From Epiperipatus broadwayi (taxonomy: Eukaryota > Onychophora > Udeonychophora > Euonychophora > Peripatidae), in assembly GCA_028023455.1 (NCBI GenBank), contig JAQFVV010006546.1, positions 252,001 to 316,000 on the forward strand: a stretch of DNA of 64,000 bases, read 5' to 3'. Positions within the stretch are counted from its first letter, which is position 1, and every line of letters begins with the position of its first letter. This document shows positions 36,836 to 50,140 of the stretch, one piece after another. The position numbers and the translations under genes are program-made. Under the pieces are notes generated by a model. It made no database searches. It had not been told where the DNA came from and saw only the letters and a list, made by a program, of their open reading frames with translations.

Positions 36836-38274
36836 AACTTCTCCTTAATATAAGGTAAAACTGCTATGACTAGTTGAATTATCAATTTTATTCTCTTACT
36901 TTTTAATATCATTACTATGGAGTGCCTTATATATATATAATGTTTTTAATGTAACCATTAGAAAGTAGAATATTTTTTGTTACTTCTATTTCTTGAGTGA
37001 GATGATCTTTATCAGACAGACTACAAGGTCTTGTCAAAAGATTTTTTGCTAAAAAAAATATTTGCACAGGATAAGAATTAAAATTAAGATGTTTGTATGA
37101 GTGGATTTTTTTAAAACTGATATTGATAAAAATCATCACATTTTCTTGCAATCAAAACATCTAGAAAAGAAAGTGATTTGTTATTTTCAACTTCCATAGT
37201 AAACATAATATTAGAATGCCAATCATTAAGAAAAACAAGAAAAGAATTCAAACATCAGTACCATGAGACCATATAACAAATGTATCATCCACATATCTGA
37301 GACAAATAGAATGTTTCTTAGTAGCTGCATTTAATATTTGGCTTTCAAAATTATTCATAAAGAGATCAGAAATTACAGGTGGCAGTGAAGATTCCATAGA
37401 AAGTCTTTTAGTTTGTTTATACTATTGAAAATCATAAATAAAAATGTATTTTCAAGGCAATGTTTTGCTAATGGAATAATAAAATCAGGTAAATTATTGT
37501 ATTGAGCTATTATAAATAAAGTTTCTTCAACAGGAATACTAGTAATCATGAAGAAACATCAAAACTTACCAAAAAATCAGCTTTAGTTTTAAGTTTTTAA
37601 TTACAGAACAAAATGAATGTTTAATTCTGGATAATCTGTCAATGGTTGTAAGAATTGGGCTAAATATATAGGCAAAGCATGTGTAGGAGAACCTATAGCA
37701 CACACAATAGGCTGCAGTGGTACCTCAGGTTTATGAATTTTAGAGAAACCATAAAATTTAGGATATAATGAAGACTCTTCTCTAATCTATACTGGAACAT
37801 TTTGCAAGACATTTTGCCTTCTTTTCTAAATATGTCAGAAGATCTACAGTAATTTTTTTTGTAATTGCCGTCATTTAATAAATTTAAAATTTTATTATTA
37901 TAATGTAAACGATTAAGTACATCAGTCAATTTACCTTTATCTGCTGGAATAATTACAATAGAATCATATTTTTTAAATTATGAAGAGCAACAAATTCTCA
38001 TTTAGATACATTACTTTTTTGTGGTTTTATATTTTTTTTAAGACGTCACAAACCTCAAACCTAATAAGATTAGCAGTGTGTAAGTCTATATGTTTTAAAG
38101 AAGACCTTATATTGCATATAATATTTTCAAGTGGAATATGTTTAGGAATCAGCACAATTAAAACCTTTCTCCAATAGGGAAATTTCATTTGAGAAAAGTT
38201 GACGATTAGATACATTTTTTATAAGATGTAAATCAAAAATATGTTTAGTCAATTGTTTTTCTTTTTTAGTTATC

Positions 38275-39090
38275 AATAAAGTGTGGGAGGTTTACTCAGT
38301 CTGCAACCCCCCTTCCAATGATAATGGGAAAACTTATCTAAACTTAACAAATAAACAGTTGACCAAAAACTTCAAATATTGGTCAATTGGAGCCAAAATT
38401 CTATGATTTCCTCATAAAACTAAATCTTGATGCACTTCCAACTCTTTACTTCTGTAGATATAAAAGGAACTGTACCAATATTGAAGATATTTGCAAGCTT
38501 TATCAAAGAGAACCAGAAACCCTATCACACTTATTATTCACATGCCCCAGATACAATAATATCCGTTGGGACATTCCAAAAATTTTTAAAAACAAGGATT
38601 ACGGAATACAAACACTTCTCAATTCCTTTGAAAAGGGTATTTATGGACTCATCCGCGCTAGCACATTTGTGTTATACTCACTATGGTGTACCAGATGTAC
38701 ACTTATGTATGAACCGGACATGAAACAATCTAACACATTTAGAAACAAAATTGATATCATACGCACTAGGGATGAAAAAATTTCATCGCCTAACATTTTT
38801 TCAGACACCTGGTCAATAATGCTACTTCGCTCTAATTTATAAAAAGACTCACCATCGCCAAAGAAGTAGATCACCAGGACTATTTAAAAAAAAGGGGGGG
38901 AGGGGGAAAAAGGGGAGGGAAGGTGGAAGGAAAAGAGATGAAAAGTGTACCCATTAATAGATGTAAATTGTTATAAACTGATGTAACGATCAGGAGAATG
39001 GTAAGCCCTGATCAAAATTGTTATTTTCCTTTTTTTTTCTTTTTTTTCTTCCTTTTTTTGTACATTTATAAACCAATAAAGCCTATTGAA
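38275..39090 (+). mobile_element. LINE (non-LTR retrotransposon) 3' fragment inserted in a PLE
   Basis: The open frame 38387-38842 (151 codons) contains LPTLYFCRYKRNC followed by EPETLSHLLFTCPRYNNIRW, the C-terminal Cys-His region of LINE reverse transcriptases (C...H...C with ETLSHLLF-CP). The upstream part is frameshifted (NLTNKQLTKNFKYWSIGAK in the neighbouring frame), so the start Met is not real. After the stop comes a G/A-rich stretch at 38890-38935. A stem TGATCAGG/CCCTGATCA at about 38988-39013, T-rich sequence and AATAAAGCC near 39075 follow, fitting a LINE 3' UTR. A 5'-truncated insertion is the simplest reading. Confidence 0.75.
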
Positions 39091-39240
39091 ACTAAAGTTA
39101 ATTTCTTTTTTTGTTTAAAAGTTTTAAATTCAGAATCTTTAATAAATCGGAAAATAACAATATTATCAATAATAGACTAGAGAACTGGATGAATAATATT
39201 GCCTTATGTTATACGTTCTCTTAACAAAAAATAATCAATA

Positions 39241-39649
39241 TGATTTAATTTCTTCCTGGTTTCATTAATAAAAGAAATCAAAATTTTTTTACCATCTGTA
39301 GAATGTTATTTATTTGATAAGAATTGGAACGAAACTTTAATTTGCATCATTTTGGAATTACAGTATTTCATTATCTCTGCAACAAAATTAGAAATATAAG
39401 ATCAACAATTTTTCTTTTTTCATGTAAGATTTTTCAAAAGCTTTTAAACGATAAAACATTTTTTCCACATAGAGATTAATAATATTATATTTAATGTTTT
39501 CGCGATTATATAATGTCAATAAAGTAAGTTTTGGGTTAAACCGTGCATTATTTTTGATTACTTATAAAACAAACAACATTTTACAAATAGTAAGTAAAAT
39601 TTTTTATTTCTTTTATTCATGATAGGATATTAAATTATATTGTTTGTTT
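39241..39649. other. Centre of the family B palindrome, PLE terminal sequence
   Basis: Holds a terminal-repeat piece at about 39485-39565 (ATTATATAATGTCAATAAAG) in the same orientation as 35985-36050, plus sequence that may be PLE 5' leader. Inverted arms on both sides (39094-39240 and 39650-39800, ending in TATACGTTCTCTTA) define the turn-around. Confidence 0.6.
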
Positions 39650-41760
39650 GTTTTTTTTGCTAAGAGAACGTATAACGTTAGTCGCTATTATTCACACAGT
39701 TATCTGGACTATTTTTCATAACATTGATTATTTCCCAATCTATCAAAGATTCAGAATTTAAAACTTTTAAACAAAGAAAATAGCTTTATTGATAATTAAA
39801 AAGGGAAAAAAATTTACTAAATATACATGTTATAGAAAATTTGTCTAAATATCAAGCAAGTTTCTTTCCTCAAATGAAATTTCCCTATTGGAGAAAGGAT
39901 TTAATTACGTGCTGGCTCTTAAACATACTCCAGATAAAAATATTATTTGCAATATAAAGTCTTCTTTAAAAAAATATAGACTTTCACACTGCTGATCTTA
40001 TTAGATTTGAGGTTTGTGACGTCTTTAAAAATATATAGTCACCAAAAAGTAATTTATGTAAAAGAGAATTTGTTGCACTTTGTAATTTAAAAAAAAGATG
40101 ATTTATTGCAATTATTCCAGCAGATAAAGATAATTCAGCTGTTGTAATTAATCTTTTAGATTATAATAATAAAATTTTAAATTTATTAAATGATAACACT
40201 TGCAAAAACATTGTTAGAGATCCTCTGATATATTTAGAAAAAAAGGACAAAATGTTCCAGTGTAGATGAGGATATGAAAATTAAAATTTCTCCAGGAGAA
40301 GGCTCTTTATTATATCCTAAATTTTATGGTTTACCTAAAACTCATAAACCTGAGATACATTGTGGCCTCTTGTGTATGCTACAAGTTCTCCCACACATGC
40401 TTTAGCTAGATATTTAGCCGAATGCTTACAACCATTGATAGACAACATTCTATCCAGAATTAAAAATTTATGTAATTTTATTTCTATAATTGAAAACTTA
40501 AAATTAACTAAAACTGATTTATTGGTTAGTTTTGATATTTCTTCTATGTTTACTAGTATTCCTGTTGAAGAAATTTATCTATAATAGCTCAATACAATAA
40601 TTTGCCTGATTTTATTAATCCATTAACAAAACATTGCTTTGAAAATATATTTTTTACTCATGTTTTTCAAAAGTATAAACAAATTAAAGGACTTTCTATG
40701 TGATCTTCACTGTTACCTGTAATTGCTGATCTATTTATGAATAATTTTGTAAGTCAAATATTAAATGTAGCTATGAAGAAACTTATTTCGCTCAGATATG
40801 TGGATGATTCATTTGTTATATGATCTCATGGCATTGATGCTTTGTACTCTTTTCTTGTTTTTCTTAATGACTGGCATCCTAATATTAAGTTTACTATGGA
40901 AGTTAAAAATAACAAATCATTTTTTTTTAGATGTTTTGATTGGAAGAAAATGTGATGATTCCTTATCAATATCAGTTTAAAGAAAATCTACCCATATAAA
41001 CGGTCTTAATTTTAATTCTCTTCTTGTGCAACTATTTTCTTTAGCAAAAAATCTTTCAGTGAGATCTGTCTGATAAAGATCATCTTACTCAAGAAATAGA
41101 ACTAACAAAAAATATTCTAAGAGTTACAATAAAAATATCACATATATAGCATTCCATAGCATTGATACTAAAATGAAGAAAGGGGATAAAATTGATAATT
41201 CAATTAGTTATAAAGCAATTTTACCTTATATTAAAGAGGAATTACTGATAAAATCAGTAGAAGACTATTTAAGTCAGTCTAATAGATGGATTAATGTCCA
41301 AATTAATGAACATGAAAATGCCTTTAATCAGAAGTCAAATATATCAGCTTTTACTTCAGATTTTTTAGAAATTGGTCACAAACTTGATTTTAATAATGCT
41401 AAAATATTTGCTAATTTGGAAAAGTATGATTTGAGAACCATGAGGGAGTTGATTAAAATATTAAAAAGACCAACTGATTTAAATAAAGCTGCTGAAGCAC
41501 AATGTATTCCAGGCTTTTGGAGACCACTTATTTTATCTGTTTGTTCTAATATCAACTTGAAATCAATTACAGGTGAAATTGAAGAAAATAAACATTTTGT
41601 TAATCCATGTATTCTGAATGCTCAACTACTTCACACTCAATCTCATTCTTTACCTCACATTCAATCTGATTAATATATGAGATCTAACTCTTTTTCTTTG
41701 AAAAGTTAACTTTGACAATGGTGGCTGCTATTTTGTCAAAATGTTGGAAAGTAATAAAAA
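39650..41760 (+). mobile_element. Penelope-like element, family B, near-full plus-strand copy
   Basis: In order: 5' region (39650-39850); RT beginning FPQMKFPYWRKDLI; AIIPADKDNSAVVINLLDYN near 40110; then LVSFDISSMFTSIPVEE near 40530. The catalytic RYVDDSFVI is near 40791-40817 (YVDD intact, followed by a stop), then FLDVLIGRKCDDSLSISV. The last stretch, 41173-41673, is open for 166 codons. It holds EELLIKSVEDYLSQSNRWIN, where the GIY-YIG core has been deleted between SVEDYL and SQSNRWINVQ, then KYDLRTMRELIKILKRPT. The 3' terminal repeat is at 41698-41760. Several stops and this deletion mean it is inactive. Confidence 0.8.
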
Positions 41761-41765
41761 ATAAA

Positions 41766-42010
41766 CAAGGCAATGGATGCCAGAAGGCTTGTGCATAAAA
41801 TCCCTATCTAGTGCCTACTCATCCAATATCCTCAGACTAGTTTCTGGCTTGTAGTACTAGATAGGGATTTTATGCACAAGCCTTCTGGCATCCATTGATT
41901 ACTCTGGTTGACACAGGGTGGCACTACTGTATGAAGAGTTTTGGCTTGTTTAATAACAATTATGTGCTAGTATAAGAGATAGTGATCATGTGATGTTTAG
42001 TGGTTTAATA
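41766..42010. repeat. Partial, palindromic copy of the 455-bp hammerhead unit
   Basis: 41773-41850 is a minus-strand piece (ATGGATGCCAGAAGGCTTG and onward) containing only the 3' half of the hammerhead. From about 41855 the same sequence runs on the plus strand (TAGATAGGGATTTTATGCAC and onward) to about 42000. It joins directly to the 3' end of the family B PLE at 41760. Confidence 0.75.
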
Positions 42011-44641
42011 AAAAAATAACTTATGGTTTAACCCATATATATATATATATATATTCAAGTACATTTGTAACATTATGTGTAATTTTTGGATACTACTCTA
42101 ATAAGCAATCATTTTCACATAGTTAGTCTTCTAGTTACAAAGCTTGATAATTTTTGTACTACAAATGATTAGACATCATATGACAACACATGTTTATATA
42201 GATGATTGTTATTAACAACTTTTATCAAAGGTTTAAATTTGTAAATCAGAATAATCATGATTAATAATTATTTTAAATTAATTGAAATATCTGATTAACA
42301 AAATAGAGTAATTTCTCATTATTTATAATTTTTTAAATTAAAGATTCAAATGAAATATGTAGAAAAAAATTGTTAATACTATAGCTAGAGGGAAAATCAA
42401 TTATTTAAAAACGTTTGCTTTGGAAGAATATTCTCCATAACTTTTATATATATATAATGCATATTATTTAAAATGTTAATTTCCATGTTAGAAAAATACA
42501 AAAAGAAAAATCTATTTGACTATTATGTTAAAAGAAAATTTGTTAAAGAAAGAGTATTTCATCTATATTAACTTGTTTAAAAAGGATACGTAAATATCTT
42601 TGAATAAATCAGATGATGATTAAAACAATATATCTAACTATTGGTGACAGTATGCATAAATTCTAAGAAACTTCAAATTCATTAAAGAAAATAAAATACC
42701 CATAGCTCAGAACTTGTATGAAAAGAATTGGTTATCAAGTTAAGTCCCAAGAAAAAAAAAGTTGGAGTTAAGTATAATAAATTTTTTTTAAAATTTTAAT
42801 GTCCAAAATTTAGTTTATTATTATTAATTTACATTTAGTAAATAAAACTGTAAGATATTTAAAATGTATTTCTTATCAGAATTATTTTATATTAGATGAC
42901 AAATGTAAATCTAAATTCTGAAAAAATAATCCATATTTAGATTTAGCTTATAATTTAAAATAAATTAATAATTAAAAAATAAAAATATTTTTATATACTA
43001 AATACAAATATGTGCATGTTAAAGTGTCCATATATATATATATATAACTTTTAAAAAATATCTAATTGAAAAGTTAAAACAATATTTTATTTATTGTTTT
43101 GCTTTTACCTAGTTAGTAAATTAATATGTGATATTTGTAAATAAACAAAATCAGATAAATTAATCTATTTGTACTAAGAGGGAATGGCAAAGTTGAGTAG
43201 TTTTAGATATTGTTTTTTAATTTAATTTTTTTAAAGAAGTTAGTATAACTGAAAAGCAGTTAGATCAAAGTATTTTCATCATGCCTTCATATGGTTTGGG
43301 CTTTCCTATTTATTCTTTATTATTTTGATAAGATTTTTGGAATAGAGAAAATTTTGATATTTGCATAATTACTTAAAGATTTATACAGTATTATATTTTT
43401 ATTGTATGTGTGTATGCTTTATTTTTAAAAATAAAAGATAATAAATTCTAGCAAAATGTTAACAAAGAAAATAATGGTATTTTGATCATACTACTTTATG
43501 AAATTGATTGCCAATATATCATCACCAACAACATGTTAGATTTTTTTTGAGATTCTAAAAGTTATAAAGCAATTATAATATTTTAAGGCAAAATTTAATA
43601 GATTTATTGAATATTAACATTTATTCATTCTCATTTTAAAAATAAATTTGAAATAAAAAAGATTTTGTTCATTTTCTAAAACTGTTTTTCTGTTGACCAT
43701 TGAATGACACTTTATTTCCTTTATTTTTTATTTTTTATTATTTTTTCAATATTTGTAAAGATCAGATATAATTTTTTAAAACAATTTCTCATTTGCGAAT
43801 ATATTTGTACCAAATCAATTTCAATTTATTTAATTGTTAATATAGAATAATGGTTGAAAGATTGCAAAAAGTGTCAACAGAGGGACTAATGGACCTATAA
43901 TAATATGGAAGGATTACATATTTGTCCATTTTAGATGTGTATATGATAGAATCTCTTGCTATCCAGAAAGTTAGTACTGGTTAATAATAAAATTTGGTGT
44001 GTAAGTGTGTGTATGTATGTCATTCTTTTTAGAATTACATGGATAGCACCTAAAGATTAAAAGTTATATTATAAAACAATGACTGTAGTATTGCTAAGAG
44101 TCTGCTTTAAATTTTATATTAACAAATATTTTTATTGTTTTGGTTAGTATTGTAATATATGAATTTCTATTTTATTAACATTATATATGACTACTATTTC
44201 ATTATGGCTAGTATTTTACTTAGCACACACATGATATCAATATAGTCCTGAGCTGATTATCTTTAAGATCATAGGTAGCATACTTATATAAGTAATCTAT
44301 CAAATATATGCTATTATTTGTTTTGTTTTGTATTTTATTCTGCTAAATGCTAAAACTTCATTGTGCTATTTACCATACTGAGGATTTACTATTACATATT
44401 TGAAAAGTGTTACTAAATTGTTTAGCTTTTAAAAAGTATTGATAAATTGTTTATTCTCTTTTGTCTCTAAGTAAACTCTGAAAAAAGTATTAGAGATGTG
44501 TTTTAGCTTGTGATTGTCAATTTTAACTGAAATTTATCTAACAACACCATTGCTTAAACCTATTTCTCAAGTTATTTACATGGCTAATTCATTTTTCATT
44601 TATCTACATCTTAATTAATCCATGACAATATTTAATTTTAG

Positions 44642-44673
<32 letters not shown>

Positions 44674-44991
44674 GATCTATAATTTTCAAATTTCTTGCAC
44701 TTTAATTAAAAATCTTATTTTTTATTAAACTCAATCACATGGTACTTTAAACCAATTCTTTTCCTCTTTTTCATCATGAGTAATATTCTAGACATACTTT
44801 AAAACTTCTATTTCTTTCTCAACTGTTTGAAACAGATGAGATGAAATGGAAAATTTAAAAAATATCTATAATGTGTGTATATGTATAATGAATATAATTA
44901 TATCAAAACTTTGGATTTTAATTTCATTTTATTACCAAAATTTATCATTCTGTATGCATGAATATATATATATGCCTTCAAATATTTTCAG
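42011..44991. other. AT-rich intron up to the receptor exon, no gene seen
   Basis: (TA)n and (CA)n runs near 42040, 43030 and 44640. Otherwise featureless to my reading. Confidence 0.5.
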
Positions 44992-45318
44992 ATGACAATA
45001 ACATACTTATATCAAGTTCTCCTGCAAATTCAGAATCTAGCGGAGGAGCGGTTGGAAATATGTCTATCCCCCCGAATCAATTTTTAAGTTCAGTAAGTGA
45101 ATCCAACCCATCAACCGCATTTTCTTATGTAATGGCTTCTTCGGCTGAAAATATTTATGAAACTGCCGCTAAACTTCTTTTTATGTCTATAAAATGGGCT
45201 AGAAACATTCCATCCTTTCTTCAACTTCCTTTCCGAGATCAAGCTATTTTATTAGAAGAATCTTGGAGTGAATTGTTCATCTTAAGTGCTGCGCAATGGT
45301 CACTTCCAATAGATTTAG
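44992..45318 (+). CDS. NR2E-family nuclear receptor, hinge end and N-terminal half of ligand-binding domain
   Basis: This exon encodes about 109 residues. The first 50 are a Ser/Asn/Pro-rich hinge, followed by helix 1 to helix 5 of the ligand-binding domain. ENIYETAAKLLFMSIKWAR matches the helix 1-3 signature of NR2E receptors. LPFRDQAILLEESWSELF is the helix 3-5 segment that forms the coregulator groove, and QWSLPID follows. The residues PFRDQ, SELF and QWSLP look more like PNR/NR2E3 than tailless as I know those proteins. The acceptor is TTTTCAG ending at 44991 and the donor GTAAAT starts at 45319, both phase 1. The preceding intron is 33.5 kb. Upstream open frame from 44958 is intron read-through. 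The product should be a nuclear transcription factor, usually a repressor in this family. Confidence 0.93.
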
Positions 45319-45657
45319 GTAAATATTTTTTTAAAAAAATAATTAAATCATTCTATTTTATTTTTTATACATTAAGTAATTTTTGTTTTAATTAAATCTT
45401 AGTTATTATTAGGTAAATTTTTTATTTTACTGCTTCATGGGTTAAAATGCTTTATAGTTTTATTACTCCTATGAATTTGAAATATTACTACTATTGTTGT
45501 TGTTTGTTGAATTCTCTGCTCAAGACAGGTAGATTCACTAGACAATAAAGTATAACAATGAATAATATCAATTATATAATTTATTATAATTTATCACTCA
45601 TTTCCATTTCTTTTATCATCTCAAATGAACTTAAATAAATCCTTATACCATTACAAT
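45319..45657. other. Start of 12-kb receptor intron, nothing recognised
   Basis: AT-rich, begins with the GTAAAT donor. Confidence 0.5.
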
Positions 45658-45662
45658 ACAAA

Positions 45663-45785
<123 letters not shown>

Positions 45786-46885
45786 TAAAACTATATATGA
45801 TTCAGTGTTTGTAAATATGGTACCTTTGAAATAATTAAATAGATTTCGTTTAAACAGTTTATATGTTTAAATTTTTTGATTTAGGAATAAAAATAAAAAC
45901 TGAAATACGATTTTTTAAAAAAAAATTTAAAATGTTAAATTTAACAAACACGGTTCAAAAAAAAAAGATTGATAAAATTTTATAGTAATAAAACTAAATG
46001 ACAGAATTAATTTTTATATATTTTAATACTCTTGTAAAAATAAATTTGTTTACTATATTGAATGAGGTTTTTTAAATACCTGAGTACAATTGGATGTTCA
46101 CTCTTTAATGTTATTTGACATATTTACTATCCTTATAATACTTGGGAAGCAAAATAGATTTGAAATTAAAGAACAGTGCATGATATAATCAGCATCCAGA
46201 ATGTTATTATTCCAGTGATAACATGTTATTAGCACTGTATTAATTAGCATTTATACATCTAATGACGTTATTTTTAAATCTTCCATGTGGGCTTTTCTAC
46301 AAAAAATATAATTTGGATTTGACTTATTTTACAAAAACAAAATGTAAATTGTTCTAACTTATTAAATGATAATGGAAAATGCATCCTTTAAAATTACTTG
46401 GGCTCAAAATTAGTTGACTCATACATACACCCCTCCTCTACATTAGAATGATTTAGTTTACACTTTTTGAATAGATAATATTTTCAATATCCTCAATATA
46501 TTTTTTCCATAATTTTTATCTATGCATTTTAATAATGCAAACAATTACTGAAGCCTATGATGTTGTTATCAATATTGAAATGCTGGAATAAATTATCTTA
46601 GATTGTCGATGACAATAGTAAATTATTATCAGTTATATCATAAATGACAATCAAATATTATCATTTGATCACAATACTTTGTTGCCCAGTTACTTTAATT
46701 TACTTTTAGAAAAAACACTTAACATATGTATATATTTATATTTTTCTAAAACATTTTGTATATCCAAATGACTTTAGTAAGTCATGATCTCTTTTTATTT
46801 GATCTTTTTAAAAATGGATATTTTTTTTTTTACTTTTTAATGCACATCAATATTTCTAAGCTTAGTTTGCAATATATATATATAT
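45786..46885. other. AT-rich intron, nothing recognised
   Basis: No feature supported. Confidence 0.5.
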
Positions 46886-48501
46886 TGTGCCAAGGCCAAA
46901 ATAGCACATGTATATAAAATAATTTTGTCTAAAAAAATTAAAGAGTTTGAAATAAAAGTTGGAAAATAATTGATTAAAAGTGGGAAGGGGGTTTTCTTTA
47001 GAAAGTTAAACTAAAAGTTTTATAAAAGGAAGTAAAGTTTTTCTTATTAGTATTCGTAAAAATAAATAATTTAAAGTTTAAAAAAAAAAAAAATCTCTTT
47101 TCATTCGAGCTTATTATAATAAATTATATATGTGCGTGTGAGTGTAAATAAATGTATGCATGTTAGAATAATATAAAAAAATATATAAATGAAAGTTAAA
47201 ATCATATTTGAAAAACACAGGATGGCTATTAAGATTGAAATGAAATGTATTTAAAAACCACACAGTGGTGAGCTACTAATTAAAGATATAAAAACAACAC
47301 GTTTATGAAGTCTATTACTAATTAAACAATCTTCCAAAACATGTTGTCAAAGGATTATCAATGAAATTTTGACAACACGTATTTGCTGGAAGATATTAAA
47401 ACAAAAACACTTTGCATATATAAATAGCCAGATTTTTATCGGACGTCAGTTGTCAGCCTAATTTTCAGTATCAGTCTTGTTTCAGTTCAGATAATAGTGC
47501 AGTTTATATTATGTATCCAGAAACAGAAATGCATTGCTGAGCAGCTTTTGGGAATATACACTTTTGCTTCAGCCCTTTAGTCCAACAAGATCATCAAAAC
47601 CTGCCTGTGAAATAATGTCTGCATAACAACTCAGAAATCCTCTGTCAAATGTTCAACTGTCTCCAAGAATAAAACCAACGGATTAGCATCAAATCTCCTC
47701 AAGAAACGTCAAATCTAACCAGTTAGATATACTCTGTCAGAAGCAGCCAACAACAAGCAATATCCACTTTCCAAAAATCCTAGGTAAAACATTTTATTAT
47801 TCTCATTTATATATAGTAGCCACCACTGTAATTCGTAAATCCTACAGAGACAAGTAATTTGAACTTTATAAGCATGCATAAAATGAACTATTGATGTGCA
47901 TGTTTGTGAATGTTAGATAATTTATCAATGTCAAATATTATTTTGCTTCCTCATAAGATATATTATAGTGTGTTAATTTAAAATGTGCGCGTGTTATATT
48001 AGTTAAAAAAATTATAAAGATATTTAAATTTAGTATAATTGATGCCAGTTAAAATAAATTGTCTTTACACTTAAACTTTATTTGTCAGTCAATTCTTTTT
48101 ATCAAATTCTTTTTATCAATCTCTTTTACCAATTCTTTCTTCTATATTTTATTATTGAATAAAATTAGACTGAGCTAGTTTTTGGGATCGTTTCGAGTGC
48201 TGGATTATGAGCTTACTGACCAAATACGTTGTTTATTCTTCTGAATAGATATCTGGTTCCCAGAGTTTACTCCAAACAAATAAAGTGTTTGGATAGTAGG
48301 GGTTTGAATCTAGCAGCAGAGGTGGGCCATTGTTGATAGTTAAAGCTATCAATAATATCTCCCATTTTGCTCGAACATGCCGGTTCATTCACATAACATT
48401 TATAAGTAAACAAAATTATAAATGTATTATGGAAAAGGTTGGAAACCAGCCAAAACTTATATACGTGTAAGTAAGTTCTTTCTGTGGTTCAATCTGGTAC
48501 A
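46886..48501 (+). repeat. 5' LTR, about 1.6 kb
   Basis: Starts TGTGCCAAGGCC, ends CTGGTACA. It lacks a short segment (TTAAAATAAAAATCTTTCG-type, near 51868) present in the 3' LTR. TG...CA ends fit LTR elements. Confidence 0.9.
47417..47452 (+). promoter_or_regulatory. LTR core promoter: TATA box and TCAGT initiator
   Basis: TATATAAATA at 47417-47426 is followed about 30 bp later by ACGTCAGTTG, whose TCAGT matches the invertebrate initiator consensus. The same pair is kept in the 3' LTR at about 52370-52408. Confidence 0.6.
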
Positions 48502-48894
48502 TAAATAGCTTTCCCAACATTTGGGGCTGGACCTAAGAAACAATAGTAATTAAATACTTTGTTTCTTGTTTAAAAATAAAAATCAAAGAAAAGCTAAATT
48601 ACGTATTTAAAGTGGTTCAAATTTTAAAAAAAGAATTGACCAAAATTTTTTTTTCTTTAAATGAAAAAAGATTTATGCTATTTACATTATTTAAAATAAA
48701 TCATTATGTTAAATCAGAGACAGTTGATGTTTGGGCGGAGTTAAAGTATTAAGATCGGGTAGAAAAATGGACAAAGGGGTGGAGTCAGCGTATGTTTCCA
48801 TTTTAGTAAGAAAAATAAATAATCAATAATAATATTCGATTTGTTAATGCAAAATATAATTTAAAAAAATAAAATAAAAAGTAATAGCGTAACT

Positions 48895-50140
48895 ATGAAT
48901 AAAGAAATGGAGCTGGAAGAAAGCCCAATATATTTTAAAAATCCCCAGTTAGTGGAAAAAGAGAAAGAGGAAATATCTGAGATGCAAATGATGATGAAAA
49001 TGATGATGCAAGAATTCAAAGAAGAATTGCGTCAGAAATTAAACAAAGCCAGTTAGAAAAAAATTGAAGGAAGAAATTAGTCAGGTTAAAGGAGAAATTA
49101 ATGAACTCAGAGCAGAAATTAGAGAAATGAAGGAAATGAGGGGTGAAATAATAGATGAAGTAGAAACAAATCATATAGCCATAGAAGCTGTAGTGAAAGA
49201 TTTGAATGAAGAAAGTCAGGAAAGGGCGATAGTAGAAGAAAGCATAAAGGAAGTGAGAGCTGAATTAGAGCAAGGTAGCATTAGATATAATAATTTAGAA
49301 ATGAAAATAATAGATAGAAGAGACATGCTGGGAATGGGGAAGCATAGCTAGAACAATGAAGGAAGATTTAAGTTTGTTAAAAAATGAAGGTATTCAGAGT
49401 GAAGTAGAATGTAGAATTAAAAGCGGTGATAGTTTGAAGTCTGAAGTAAAAAAATGTGTATAGATATAACTAAGGGTCTAGAGTATAAGATGGACCAAAT
49501 GGAGCGTAAATATAAGAGTTATGATAGGCAGAATAAGCCAGAGGGACCGACCAAGAGATTCTTGGAGGAAAAATTTATTATCGTGACATTCCAGGCTGAA
49601 GCAGGAGAGAGTCCATTAAAACATTTGGAGAGCCTAACTGGTTTGTTTCAAATACAGGAGTGGCAAGAAGGGGATAAAGTTACACTTGCTAGCAGTCACC
49701 TTCAAGGAACAGCCTTGGATTGGTGGCACACCCAGTATGCTAAACCATGCACATTTGAGGAGTATAGGCATGCCATCTTAAGAACCTTTTGGAGTGAAGC
49801 ATGACAGGATGGCATACTCTGTAAGGTATCTAAAGAAAGATATCCCAGCATCCATGGAGAAACTCTCATGCAATTTTTTTAAAAACAGGTGGCAAAACTC
49901 AAGGCTTTAATGGCGTTTCCATTGTCGGATGACCAAATTATAAGAACAATCTGACACAACATGCCACTGCCTGTGCAGTAAATGATGCTAAGTAGCAATG
50001 GTCAGACTGTGGAAGAAATGATAGAATTTCTGACCTGAGTAGATTGTGAAAATTTGGTTTAGGAGCCTATAGATCGATATAGGAAAATAGATCAGTATAA
50101 TGATCAGAATGTACATAAATGGGAGCCACCTGACTGAGCA
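48895..50140 (+). pseudogene. Decayed gag of the LTR retrotransposon
   Basis: Starts at ATG 48895 (MNKEMELEESPIYFKN). A long Glu/Lys-rich coiled coil follows (frameshift near 49054, then 49064-49348), then a capsid-like domain at 49454-49804 with FIIVTFQAEAGES, SHLQGTALDWW and FEEYRHAILRTFWSE. The ALDWW...F-EY...FW pattern is typical of Ty3/gypsy gag. Reading continues past the stop at 49802 in another frame (AFPLSDDQIIRTI, NMPLPVQ, SSNGQTVEEMIEFLT) to about 50140. At least three frameshifts or stops. No zinc knuckle and no protease or RT follow. Confidence 0.8.

Larger units (their letters stand above)
35965..39240 (-). mobile_element. Penelope-like element, family B, near-full copy on minus strand, interrupted
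   Basis: Reading the minus strand from 39240 to 35965: 5' region (39240-39094), RT (38270-36900), linker and endonuclease (36900-36840 and 36672-36170), then the 3' terminal repeat (36070-35965). It is interrupted by a LINE fragment (38275-39090) and by a small hammerhead-like element (36673-36835). The catalytic motif is intact as RYVDDTFVIWSHG (YVDD is the complement of 37284-37295). Scattered stops show it is inactive. It is the inverted partner of 39650-41760. Confidence 0.8.

Noticed and set aside
48502-48540. Primer-binding site directly after the 5' LTR
   Set aside because: TTTGGGGCTGGACC at about 48520 looks suggestive but is offset from the LTR end, and I could not match it to a tRNA 3' end with confidence.
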